A stretch of 19,690 nt of DNA. Origin: Mucidula mucida (lineage: Eukaryota; Basidiomycota; Agaricomycetes; Agaricales; Physalacriaceae). A program made the translations under genes and the position numbers. Under the pieces are notes generated by a model, which did no database searches, had not been told where the DNA came from, and was given only the letters and a program-made list of their open reading frames with translations. How positions within the stretch are numbered: the first letter of the stretch is position 1; every line of letters begins with the position of its first letter. Shown piece by piece: positions 1 to 8,816 of the stretch. Location of the stretch: contig JADNYV010000624.1 in NCBI GenBank assembly GCA_015501055.1, forward strand, positions 1-19,690, given 5' to 3'.

Positions 1-2
1 GC

Positions 3-191
3 GATTTCCACCAACAATATCCGAACAAGCCAAAGCCACCCGCGCTTGCTCGCATTGAAGTCCCCATGTCGCAATTTCCATCACATCTTTTCCGACCCAT
101 GCCACCGCCCGATACCGAACCCCTCGACGTCACGCTACCCTCTGCAGCCCTCATGGAGCGACTCTGGCGCAGAATGGAACTTGCGCCTTAA
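3..191 (+). CDS. C-terminal end of retrotransposon pol polyprotein (partial)
   Basis: The frame is open from the window edge (first full codon at 3) to TAA at 189-191, giving 62 residues. It starts DFHQQYPNKPKPPALAR and ends in MERLWRRMELAP. An aromatic/basic start followed by a Pro-rich run is what I would expect after the integrase of fungal gypsy elements. The stop codon overlaps the start of the polypurine tract, the usual compact arrangement. No chromodomain or catalytic motif is visible in this fragment. The assignment rests mainly on position next to the PPT and LTR. Confidence 0.6.
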   Translation, partial: DFHQQYPNKPKPPALARIEVPMSQFPSHLFRPMPPPDTEPLDVTLPSAALMERLWRRMELAP

Positions 192-199
192 GGAGGGGG
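190..199 (+). other. Polypurine tract (plus-strand primer site)
   Basis: AAGGAGGGGG, ten purines in a row, sits between the pol stop codon and the TG that opens the LTR. This is the position and composition of a retrotransposon PPT, where plus-strand DNA synthesis is primed. Confidence 0.7.
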
Positions 200-743
200 T
201 GATGTTATGAATCGCCATATTTTCACATTTTCACATCTTATCATATCTTATCGGGAGCCTTGTCTTATCAACCAACGGACCGTTTCATCATCTGTTTCGT
301 CACCGATCATACCCCTTTTCATTACCGAAGCCGTACTCATGTCGGACACACGCCCAACACATGGATGACATCATACATGCCGATACCTCATGGACTCCCT
401 ATTGTATACACACCGCCGACACTCGTAGTACACATGGTCGTTTCAGTATTATTACTTACATGCAGTCACCACTCGTATTTAATGGTTTCACGGACTAGTA
501 GCATACAACACTGGGTCAAGGGCGTGGAGCATCCCTAGTGGAAACGCGTATGGACAAGGAGCTTCAAACACAGACTTAATAGTATATAAGCAGTAGTGTA
601 GTATCATTGTACTTTAGTTCCGATCTCGTTTATACACCTGGCCTAGCCTAGTCTTACGAACGCGAACGTTTTCTCTTTCAGTTCTTGCTGTGGTACCTGG
701 TTGAGTCTCGTGGCTTAGTCAGTCGCTAACAGCGGGCGTATCA
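200..743 (+). repeat. 3' long terminal repeat (ends approximate)
   Basis: The block starts TGATGTTATGA directly after the PPT. With the end at 743 (TATCA) the termini are TGAT...ATCA. An alternative pair is TGTTA at 203-207 with TAACA at 727-731, a perfect 5-bp inverted terminus giving 529 bp. It contains TATATAA at 583-589 and no credible coding frame. Both lengths are normal for a fungal gypsy LTR. I prefer the 200 start because LTRs normally abut the PPT; the 3' end is uncertain by about 12 bp. Confidence 0.55.
583..589 (+). promoter_or_regulatory. TATA box inside the LTR
   Basis: TATATAA lies in the 3' half of the LTR, where the element's own promoter would be expected. Inserted upstream of the helicase gene at 2044 it could in principle drive read-through, but 1.4 kb separates them. 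Confidence 0.4.
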
Positions 744-2043
744 GAGGACAATATAAGCTGTAGATGGTGGCAGCGAGAGCAAGACAAGCGTGGCGTGAAT
801 AGTATGTCATGACAGGTAGTTAGCTTAGCCACGCGAGATCGATCCTTTGGGGGCTTCGACTTGTCTTCCCAAGAATCTCTCTTGCCTCCCGCTTCCATAT
901 CTCTTGCCTCCCGCTACCATCTCCCACTCTCCTCATCATTTTCCCGCTTCCCACCTTCTATCGCCAACTGCACGCATATAGCGCTGGTGGGCGAAATTGG
1001 CCTGCCTTTAGTCCTTGCGCCATCGCGTCGAATGCCACACACAGATTCCTGCCAACATAAACCTAACGAGATAGGCCAATGTCCCTTTGTATACTTTAGT
1101 ACTTGACGCGTCCGTCCACGTGGAGTACCGTGAGCATCTGCCTTCGTTCCGCATGTAAAAGCCACTTAGTCGTCGACGCTGTACACCATGCGACACGGCG
1201 ATTCTCGTTATCCAGGTAGGGATAACACACAAACGCGGATGACTTTTGATAGAACGGGACGCTGTCACTGAGAGACGGAGGTAGATGGACATGTATTGCC
1301 CTTCAGCAAGTTCATGCTCTGTCAGAGTGCCAGTTGGTCTGGGATCTTTTGATCACGCCTAATAGAGAATTTTGAGGGTTTTGACGGCCTTCGAGTGTCT
1401 CCTTTCACCGACGTTCAAGTCTCGGTTTGGACCTTCTCCGGTGGCATCTCACCACACGCTCCTTTTCTTAAGGTTTCCCTCGAATGTCCTCACGTGACCG
1501 TCTCGACCTTCGGACACGGTGAACGACGTTGGAACGACATCTTGACCCCATACCACTACGTACTCTGCGTTGTCTACCACCTTCATACCACCTCATTGTA
1601 CCCGATTCTGCATGCCCACTTCCGAGCGGGATTGTGGAGACTGACGCGATTAGGAAATAGCCGCACCTCGCCGTTTTCAGCTTACATCTCTCAGCCAGCA
1701 GGTAAGAGTGTTCATGTGTACAGAGATACCTGAAAACACTTGCCTTAGATTTCTCCTTGTTCGTCAGTTCGCCGTTCGCCAGTTCCGACTCAGTTCGGCA
1801 GTTCCAGGCCAGTTGCTGTCGGCCCGATCCTAAATCGTCGCCATTAGGTAATGGATTCTTCGGGTTTTTTGCTCTTGCCACCATCTTCCGACAACAGTTT
1901 GTTGTAAGTGCCTCTACAGCTGAATCTATTTTGTTTAACTTAGAACTGCAGCTTCCACTCCTTTCTATAAAGAGTGAACTGGTCCGTCAACTGCAGCTTG
2001 GATTGCAGCATTGGAATTGACGCGACTTTCCGTCTACATAGGC
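744..2043. other. Intergenic stretch between LTR and the MRH4-type helicase
   Basis: I see no supported gene here; the short open frames lack family resemblance and coding character. It holds a small tandem duplication (878-921), repeated CAGTTC-like words at about 1763-1815, and the 11-mer AACTGCAGCTT twice near 1945 and 1988. The last few hundred bases should include the promoter and 5' UTR of the helicase gene. Confidence 0.5.
878..921 (+). repeat. 22-bp tandem duplication, two copies
   Basis: Two adjacent 22-bp units at 878-899 and 900-921 match at 20 of 22 positions; the first 16 bases (TCTCTTGCCTCCCGCT) are identical. The block is pyrimidine-rich and lies in intergenic DNA. It is probably a local slippage duplication. 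Confidence 0.8.
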
Positions 2044-4349
2044 ATGTCCTGGCTAGTACACGTCGGAAGTTCGCACCTCACTGCGCCTGTTTGCCGACGC
2101 CAAATTGCAGCATTTCACTGCTCCACGACCGTCTTCAAGGCGAAGCGATGGCAACCAAAAGGCTATTCTCCTGACCGGAGCAGGCGGTCTCGACGAACGA
2201 GCACAGAGGCGCCGCCTCCTGAATTCGCACGAGAAGCTCTACCGCATTCCGTGGCCCCTCCTTCAGACAACGACGCCGAGGTGTCTGACGGCGCACCTAC
2301 TACAAAAAATCTCCTCCGGCCGCCCAAGCGCGGAAAGAGTCGATGGGTGCATGACCTCAAGGCTCCGGTAACAGAGTCGTTACGTGCTCCGGAGACTTTT
2401 TCGCCATTTTCAACATCAAACTCGCGTCCGGCCAACGCTGGTTATAGTCGTGGACCCCCCCGCAGTAGTGAAGGCAGCTCGACGAGACGCCCTGAACCGC
2501 GTAGCAGCGTTCGGACCAATTTCAAATCGGAGAGGCGAGGCGAAGGTGCAGGCGGCGAAAGTTCCAGACTGACAGACTATGTACGTCAGGATCAAATCTG
2601 GTAGATTGTATGCTTTCTCTAATCGTACATTTTTTTCCATTGAGAATCCGGATCCGTTCAGTGATGGAATACCCAATAATATCTCGCACACAGACCACGT
2701 ACCATCCGCGGTTCTTCAAAACGTATCCAGTTCCAAAACTCTGTCTGACATGACCGAAGTTTTTACCTCGCCGCCATTAATGCCCGGCCTTCTCTCGTGT
2801 CTCAAGGACGTCCTGGGTCCGAACGCGAAACCAACACCTATACAGGCTCTCAGTCTGCAGCACCTTCTCTCAGACGACGATAAGAAATACAAGGAATACT
2901 TGCTTGCCTCCGAAACGGGCTCCGGCAAATCCATTGCGTATCTCCTCCCCCTCCTCCAGTCACTCAAGCAAAGTGAGCTCGATGGTTCAGTCAACAGACA
3001 GCGCACGCACGCGGTTAATCCCAGAGCGTTAATCCTCGCGCCTACCCACGAGCTAGCCAGACAGCTTGCAATGTTCACCAAATCTCTCATTCACGATATC
3101 AAGCTTCGCGTATCGTGCGCCAGCCGCGCTAATGTTAGCAACAAGATAGACACTTTTGGCGGAAGCGCCCGACAAATGAAGGGCAAACTCGATGCGCTCT
3201 TTGGTGGCAAGGAGTTTGACGTCCAAGCTGAAGGACGTTACCCTGTCGATGTGTTGGTAGGAACACCAATGAAGTTTTTGGAGATGGTTAAAGGACGCGG
3301 TTGGGATCGACGGATGGGCGAAGAAGAACCTCCAGTGGAATCTGAAGGTGAAGGCGTCACTGAGAAACGCAAGTTTCGAAAAGGTCGCGACATTTCTTTG
3401 CCTGCCGCTGGGAAAACAGGAACGTCACCTGCCGAGCTTGGGCTGATCAATGTCGACTGGGTCGTTGTCGATGAAGCGGATGTTCTCTTTGGTACGATCA
3501 TCATGTCAATTTGTTCTCTTTTCCTAAACACAGTTCCATAGATCCCGACTTCCAGGAGACGACGCGCCTTTTGCTCTCGGAAATTGCTACTCAACGAGGA
3601 ACCCCCGTACCCTATTACCCAGACACCTTCAATTACGTTCCGCCCCACACAGAAATCGAGCCCAAGCCGATATCCTATCCCTTCAACCTCGTCCTGACTA
3701 GTGCTACCATTCCCAGCGCGTTGGGCAATTACCTCAACATCCATCATCCTTCACATACACGCCTCGCGTCCCCGAAACTTCACCATTTGCCCCCGTCGTT
3801 ACAGACAGAGTACGTGGGCTGGACCGGCGGTAACAAGCTCGCGGATATCGAGAAACGAATTAGACGCGTCTGGTCGGAGGACAGCATCACACGCACGGGC
3901 ACTCTCTCCAAGGTTTTGGTATTCTGTAACAAGAACACCAAAGTCAAGATGCTTGCCGAGCATCTGAAGGAGAAGGGAATCAGCGCCATCGCCATTGACG
4001 GATCGCCCGAGAGTCGCGTTAAAGGCTCCAACAGGCATCTCAACGGGTTTTTGAGGAAGCCCCTCAGTGCGGAGGTGGAAGAAAAGGACACGGAAGCGGA
4101 GAACGATTTGGCAAAGGTCCGCATGTGCTCGTGACGACGTCGTTGCTGTCGCGTGGTATCGACTTTTCGCCGCAGATTAAGCACGTCTTCATTGTAGACG
4201 AGCCGAGGAATATGATCGATTTCTTGCATCGGGCGGGGAGGTCCGGAAGGGCTGGACAGACGGGCAAGGTGGTCGTGTTTGGAAAATTGGAGGGACGGGG
4301 AAGTAGTAGGGCGAAGGAGGTGAGGAAGCGGGTGGGGAGGCTGCGCTAG
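2044..4349 (+). CDS. MRH4: Mitochondrial DEAD-box ATP-dependent RNA helicase, MRH4 type
   Basis: Proposed exons are 2044-2580, 2645-3491, 3542-4066 and 4117-4349 (713 aa). Helicase motifs in order: Q-motif PTPIQALSL, Walker A ASETGSGKS, PTHELARQ, VGTPMK, DEAD (in VVVDEADVLF), SAT, VLVFCNKN, TTSLLSRGIDF and HRAGRSGRAG. The final motifs FIVDEPRNMIDFLHRAGRSG are characteristic of MRH4, which in yeast acts in assembly of the large mitochondrial ribosomal subunit. The N-terminus is rich in Arg, Ser and Pro and acid-poor, as in mitochondrial presequences. The start at 2044 is the second Met of a frame opening at 2011 and is not certain. Introns 1 and 2 restore clean joins; the second gives DEADVLF-DPDFQ. 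The third (4067-4116) has a weak GTGCGG donor and a purine-rich body, so it may instead be a one-base deletion in coding sequence. Confidence 0.85.
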
Positions 4350-5309
4350 TACTGTCACGTTCTCTGAAGGTTATTATCTTATCATCACCTAGTCTAGCAT
4401 GCATTTACCACTCAATGTATTTACAAGTACAATCTTTAGCAGGGCTGCTCAGCTGGAATGAAACGATACCGGTCAGTACATAACCTACACACTTTGACAG
4501 GTATCTGGGCTCAATTGGAGTCCTACTTCACTACGACTCCAAAGTGAACTAGCGTGGGGTATTCTTTTCTATCATCTACTTCCTACTCATGGGATGAGCC
4601 AAACTCACCATTCGTTGGGGCCCAGCAGTTTCTGCCGTTGCAGAATGCTACGCGTTGAGAACACGGACAGTGCCAGATGCAGCCTCATTTTTTGTCGTCT
4701 GTAAGCTGCATGTAAGAGAGAAGGTGCGATAGTATATCCATCCACGTTGGTACACTTGATTTACACCGCAGAATCAACATCGGTCAATGAGATTTAACGG
4801 AAATTTGACTGAGCTCAGCACTTCAAACTGGCGTTCGCAGCCTGGACTTGTGTATGTGTCGCTTCATTACGGTCTGATCTAAACCGTCGCCGACTTGAAG
4901 GCCTCACATTATCAAGAAACTCTGGACGTGGCGCGTCGTTCCCTGACTGGTTCTCAATTCAAATACTCTTCGGAGAATGCATACCCCACATTGTCAGAAG
5001 AATCGGCAAGCCTAACGGATGCGGGGTCCCTCATCCGATATTTTCCGTACATTCGACGCGTGAAATTCGCGCGAGTAAACACATGTTTAGTATAGACCGG
5101 ACGCCAATATTCAGTATATTTCAGAGCAATCGACGCGTCTTTCCTTGTGTACACTGCGCTGCCACCGTTCGCCATCTTGATGTGAGTGACGGCCGGCAGA
5201 TGCCACCAATCACGCTGATCTGATTCATTTGACCGGTTGCCCCAACAGTTTGGTCGACGACCCTCCTCTTCTTTTCACCTCCAAGCAACCCAACACCCAA
5301 CAATCTACA
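4350..5309. other. Intergenic stretch upstream of malate dehydrogenase
   Basis: I find no supported gene here. The frame at 4895-5095 has no recognisable features. A perfect 8-bp inverted repeat lies at 4515-4542. The right part should contain the MDH promoter and its pyrimidine- and A-rich leader, which runs up to CTACAATGG. Confidence 0.5.
4515..4542. repeat. Short perfect inverted repeat
   Basis: TTGGAGTC at 4515-4522 and GACTCCAA at 4535-4542 are perfect complements with a 12-base loop. It lies 165 bp past the helicase stop codon. It could be a hairpin in the 3' UTR or chance. Confidence 0.5.
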
Positions 5310-6687
5310 ATGGTCAAAGCAGTCGTTCTCGGTGCAGCTGGTACGTCTGCGTCGTGTTAGGAGGGTCGTCGTTATCTGATGCACATTCTAGGCGGCATCG
5401 GTCAACCTCTCGCCCTCCTGCTCAAAGCGAGCCCTCTTATCTCGGCCCTCAGCCTTTTTGATATCGTCAACACACCTGGTGTTGCTGCTGATCTCAGCCA
5501 CATCGCGACGCCCTCCAAAGTCGAGGGATTTTTGCCCCCAGACGACGGTCTTGCCAAGGCTCTTGCTGGCGCCAATGTCGTCGTCATCCCGGCTGGTGTT
5601 CCCCGCAAGCCTGGAGTGAGTTTTTTTGTCTTTCGTGTTGCAAGACTGAGCACAGTATTTTGTAGATGACCAGGCAAGTAGTCTTGATCCTCACATTACT
5701 GTCTCACTTCATACGCGCACAGAGATGATCTGTTCAAGATCAACGCTGGCATCGTTCGCGACCTTGCCACCGGTATCGCCAAGACGTGCCCCAAGGCGTT
5801 TGTCCTCGTTATCTCCAACCCCGTCAACTCGACTGTCCCCATCGTCGCTGAGGTTCTCAAGAAACACGACGTGTTTGACCCCAAGAGGTATACTTCGTTG
5901 CACTCACCAACATTCTACCTACTTACCGCTGTCAGGCTTTTCGGTGTCACCACACTTGACGTTGTCCGGGCCTCTACTTTTGTCGGCGAAATTACGAAGA
6001 CGGATCCCACCAAAGTCATTGTCCCTGTCGTTGGTGGACACAGCGGCGTTACCGTATGTTTCCTCTCTGTGCGATCCCGACCATCACTGATCGGATGTAG
6101 ATCGTCCCCCTCCTCTCTCAATCTTCCGCTCCCCTCCCGTCCTCCTTTACTGATACGGATGCGTTGATTAACCGCATTCAATTCGGCGGAGACGAGGTCG
6201 TGAAAGCCAAGGATGGTGCTGGAAGCGCCACTCTCAGTTTGTATATATTTGCTTTCTTTTGATTGAGTCTCATTCCCTCCTAGTATGGCGTATGCCGGCG
6301 CAGAATTTGCTCTCAAGGTCGTGCGGGCCGCCAAGGGTGAAACAGGGATTATTGCACCCACATATGTCTTTTTGGACGACAAGGCGAAGAAGATCGTCGG
6401 TGTCGATACGGACTACTTTTCAGCACGTGTCGAGCTGGGTGTAGGTCACCTCTTGTCTCGCTTTGATTGTGTACTGAATAGATCGGGTAGGCGGACGGAA
6501 TTAAAGAAATTCTACCTCTCGGCTCCGTGACTGAACAGGAGAAAGGTCTCATCGCAGCCGCTATCCCAGAATTGAAGACGAGCATCGAGAAGGTAACGTG
6601 CTATTCAAATTGTGCTCGTTATCCCTTGACTGAAATGCGCGCTTCTCCTCATAGGGTGTCGCTTTTGTTAACACCCCCAAGCTTTGA
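5310..6687 (+). CDS. MDH: Malate dehydrogenase, NAD-dependent, probably cytosolic
   Basis: It interconverts malate and oxaloacetate with NAD. Exons: 5310-5340, 5392-5615, 5666-5673, 5723-5887, 5936-6053, 6101-6240, 6284-6440, 6491-6592 and 6655-6687; all joins stay in frame and give 325 aa, close to the family's usual 315-340. The protein starts [15 protein letters not shown], so the Rossmann GxxGxxG is at residues 8-14 with no room for a mitochondrial presequence. Further landmarks: substrate-loop Arg residues in GVPRKPGMTRDD, NPVNS, LDVVR, and catalytic His in VVGGHSGV. The C-terminus is FVNTPKL; PKL is not a standard peroxisomal signal. Oddities: exon 3 is only 8 nt and is followed by a GC-AG intron. 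The 43-bp sixth intron leaves an extra Phe (TLSFMAYAG) where the family normally has LSMA. I see no frame breaks in this gene. Confidence 0.95.
5666..5673 (+). other. MDH: 8-nt microexon of malate dehydrogenase
   Basis: ATGACCAG encodes Met-Thr and the first two bases of Arg in the conserved substrate loop (GMTRDDLF). It is flanked by a 50-bp GT-AG intron (5616-5665) and a 49-bp intron (5674-5722) whose donor is GCAAGT. Only this choice rebuilds the conserved loop in frame; the nearest GT donor (5678) leads to an unrelated frame. Confidence 0.85.
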
Positions 6688-6758
6688 CCTTGTTATCTGA
6701 CTAACTGTACATTTGTGATGCTTAGAACTTCAATGTAACCCAGTGTATGAATGATGTG

Positions 6759-6764
6759 AATAAA
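6759..6764 (+). terminator. Poly(A) signal-like AATAAA after malate dehydrogenase
   Basis: AATAAA begins 72 bases after the MDH stop, a reasonable 3' UTR position. The convergent gene ends at 6887, so the two transcripts may overlap slightly. Confidence 0.4.
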
Positions 6765-6886
6765 TTGCAAGCGGCTGGAGGATTGTACAAAATGAATGAT
6801 CAAAGTCCGCAAAATGAATGCCAAAGAGTGCAGTGTGGTGTGTGTGGGATGGTAAACAAAGCAAAAAAGAGAGTAAGTAGGGTATT

Positions 6887-7345
6887 TTAGATAGCCGCGC
6901 GCGAAAGAGATGCTCCCAAAGCCCTTGCATAGGAGCTGACGTCAATCGTAGAAGACGCGGAAGACGAAACGCGCTCACCGCCTATTTCTCCTGGTTCACG
7001 ATGATCTTTCTCCAATCGAAGCAGTTTTTGCAGTCCACCTTTGAATGTGACTTGCACTTCCATGCTGTTGAGCCCTTCTTTGCCTGCTTTATCCCCAGAG
7101 CAAAAGCGCATATTTGTTTTCGCTCCTATATAACACGCGCCGTTAGGATCACCATGAGGCGCTGCAGGGCGGACACGTACGTTTACATCATATTTCTCCC
7201 CCTTCCCCAACGACTGCGCGAGGTCGCCGATGGTGGCATTGTTGTCTTCGCGGTGGTCGCAGAAGCAGTGCGTCCAGCAGACTTCGTTGCCGTGGTCCAA
7301 ACAAAACTTGAACGAGTTGAGCGTGATGTCGTCGCCGATACCCAT
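6887..7345 (-). CDS. Small Cys/His-rich protein of unknown function
   Basis: I do not recognise a named family. The frame gives 152 aa from the ATG at 7345, chosen because it sits in CCACCATGG, a strong eukaryotic context. The same frame stays open upstream to 7606, so a longer form is possible. Near the N-terminus is CLDHGNEVCWTHCFCDHR followed by EDNN. The Cys/His spacing (C-x3-H-x3-C-x2-H-C-x-C-x-H) hints at metal binding and recalls uncharacterised Cys-rich proteins common in agaricomycetes. The C-terminal third is Ser/Ala-rich. The AT-rich piece at about 7084-7134 reads like a possible 48-51-bp in-frame intron, so the true protein may lack about 17 residues. It is convergent with MDH, 199 bp between stop codons. 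Confidence 0.55.
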   Translation of the reverse strand: MGIGDDITLNSFKFCLDHGNEVCWTHCFCDHREDNNATIGDLAQSLGKGEKYDVNVRVRPAAPHGDPNGACYIGAKTNMRFCSGDKAGKEGLNSMEVQVTFKGGLQKLLRLEKDHREPGEIGGERVSSSASSTIDVSSYARALGASLSRAAI

Positions 7346-8816
7346 GGTGGAAAACTCGGAAAGGGTGAGAGCGTGAGGGTGAGGGTTTTTGACGCGACCC
7401 TTGAGTGGTTTGGAGAAGGGAGTAAGAGAGAGGAGGCTAGGCCAGGAGGCACTTAAGGTAGGCAAATAGGGGGCCGGTCTGATCGGAAAGGGATTAGGCA
7501 AATGATAAGATCGGGTAATTTGGAGTGTGGCGTAACGCGAAGGATAAGGCTCCGGGCGCGTAATGCAGGCACGGCTGGTAATATTCGTGTTTCCTGAGGC
7601 TGACATTAATTATGAGGGTTGAATGCCACAACTCAAGTGGGACCATGCAGTCAGCCAGAGGGAATTGAATTGTTGGACAGATGGCGTGTTTTTTTTCGAA
7701 CGTTTTAATGAAAAGTGGAGGTAGTTGCGGGGTTGAGATGAGGCCGAGGGTATTAGAGCCGCTTTGACGCCCATTCTAGTACGAAAAGTCACAATGGAAG
7801 GGAGAGGAATGCGAAGCAATCATCGGGATACGGTTAGACTCGGTGGACGTATAAGGGCCGTTCTTTGGCCGAACATCTTGAGGAGTCGCATTCTATTGCC
7901 CCGCGGGTAACCTGTGCATAAATAAGAGAGACGACGGTGAAAGAAAAGCCGCCCGGTCAGTAATGCGTACGTCAATGAGTGGGGGGTCCGGGTGCATGGA
8001 ATAGCAGGGAAGGGTGACGTTTCAGAGCAAGCCTCCGGTGCAAGTTCTACGCGAACAAGGACTGGTTCAGGCGCATACGAAGCTGGCGAATTGGGGAAAG
8101 GTATCATAAAATAGGTATGGTTCAAGTTTAAAGATGTTACGGCAGTTGCCGCACTGTTCACCGATAATTAGGTTCCGCCCTGAATTTGAAGTGACTCTTG
8201 AGGCCCAAGTCAACGCTCGTGTAGATGGCAGCTTTCCTCCGTACATTGATGTTCATCTGGGCAGCCATCGCATGCATATTCTGTCCGCTTTCTTCACCAA
8301 GCCGGCTTGGGGCCAAAGTGTTGATTACTTATGGGGTTCAAGTGAGTTCTTTGCGATCTCTGGACGTTGCTGAGCGCGGGCCGGGATGTCATTTACGATA
8401 CCGGGACATGCGCCCCGCTTGAATGCAAGAACTTGCTGTTGAATTCACTGGCGGGCCCGGCACTCCCGTACGCGTGTAGCCGCGGGATTGTTATCTGATC
8501 TTTAGAACAGTCGCCAAAATAACGCGCAAGGCGCTTGTGAAAGCCTTCCCATTCCAGTACCTCGACGCACGTTTCTGCATCATACCGCCGTAAAACTCCC
8601 ATGCCAGAGTCCGGCAAGTCTCCGACGATCAGATAGGTTGATTGCTTCCTGGAAGATATCGGAATGGACCGCCTGGACGAGGAGGGAAAAACTTTTCGAA
8701 ATTCGGAGGGTGATGCCCAAAATGGGAATGGCGATCGCCCATTACACGGTTTATGACGAGCAATCTATTCTCTATAACTGACCACCACCATCCCTGTTGC
8801 CCTCGCTCTGTTCCCC
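7346..8816. other. Divergent intergenic region
   Basis: This 1.5-kb stretch separates the minus-strand small protein from the plus-strand trehalose gene and should hold both promoters. The open frames at 7820-8161 and 8134-8422 show no conserved motif or sensible exon chain. A TATA-like TCTATAAC occurs about 45 bp before the trehalose gene start. I cannot define other elements. Confidence 0.45.

Larger units (their letters stand above)
1..743 (+). mobile_element. 3' end of a Ty3/gypsy-like LTR retrotransposon
   Basis: The left edge holds, in order, the last codons of a polyprotein reading frame, a polypurine tract directly after its stop codon, and a long non-coding block starting with TG that contains a TATA box. 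This order (pol end, PPT, 3' LTR) is standard for LTR retrotransposons. The remaining pol tail, rich in Pro and basic residues, looks like the stretch after integrase in basidiomycete Ty3/gypsy elements, but no catalytic domain lies inside the window, so the superfamily is inferred. The 5' part and the 5' LTR are off the left edge, so completeness and target-site duplication cannot be judged. Confidence 0.7.

Noticed and set aside
765..780. TGGTGGCAGCGAGAGC after the LTR resembles a retroelement primer-binding site, suggesting a second element downstream.
   Set aside because: No gag or pol coding sequence follows, no LTR end sits directly before it, and the gypsy pol tail and PPT show that the LTR is a 3' LTR.
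1008..1884. Long minus- and plus-strand open frames between the LTR and the MRH4-type gene.
   Set aside because: They overlap on opposite strands, show no motif or plausible splice chain, and have random-looking composition.
6887..7606. A 239-aa version of the minus-strand Cys-rich protein starting at 7606.
   Set aside because: The first 87 residues look like translated leader (Pro/Ser/Arg-rich), and the ATG at 7345 has a much better start context. It is not excluded.
7820..8422. Open frames on both strands in the trehalose gene's upstream region.
   Set aside because: No conserved motif, overlapping on opposite strands, and no splice connection to a neighbour.
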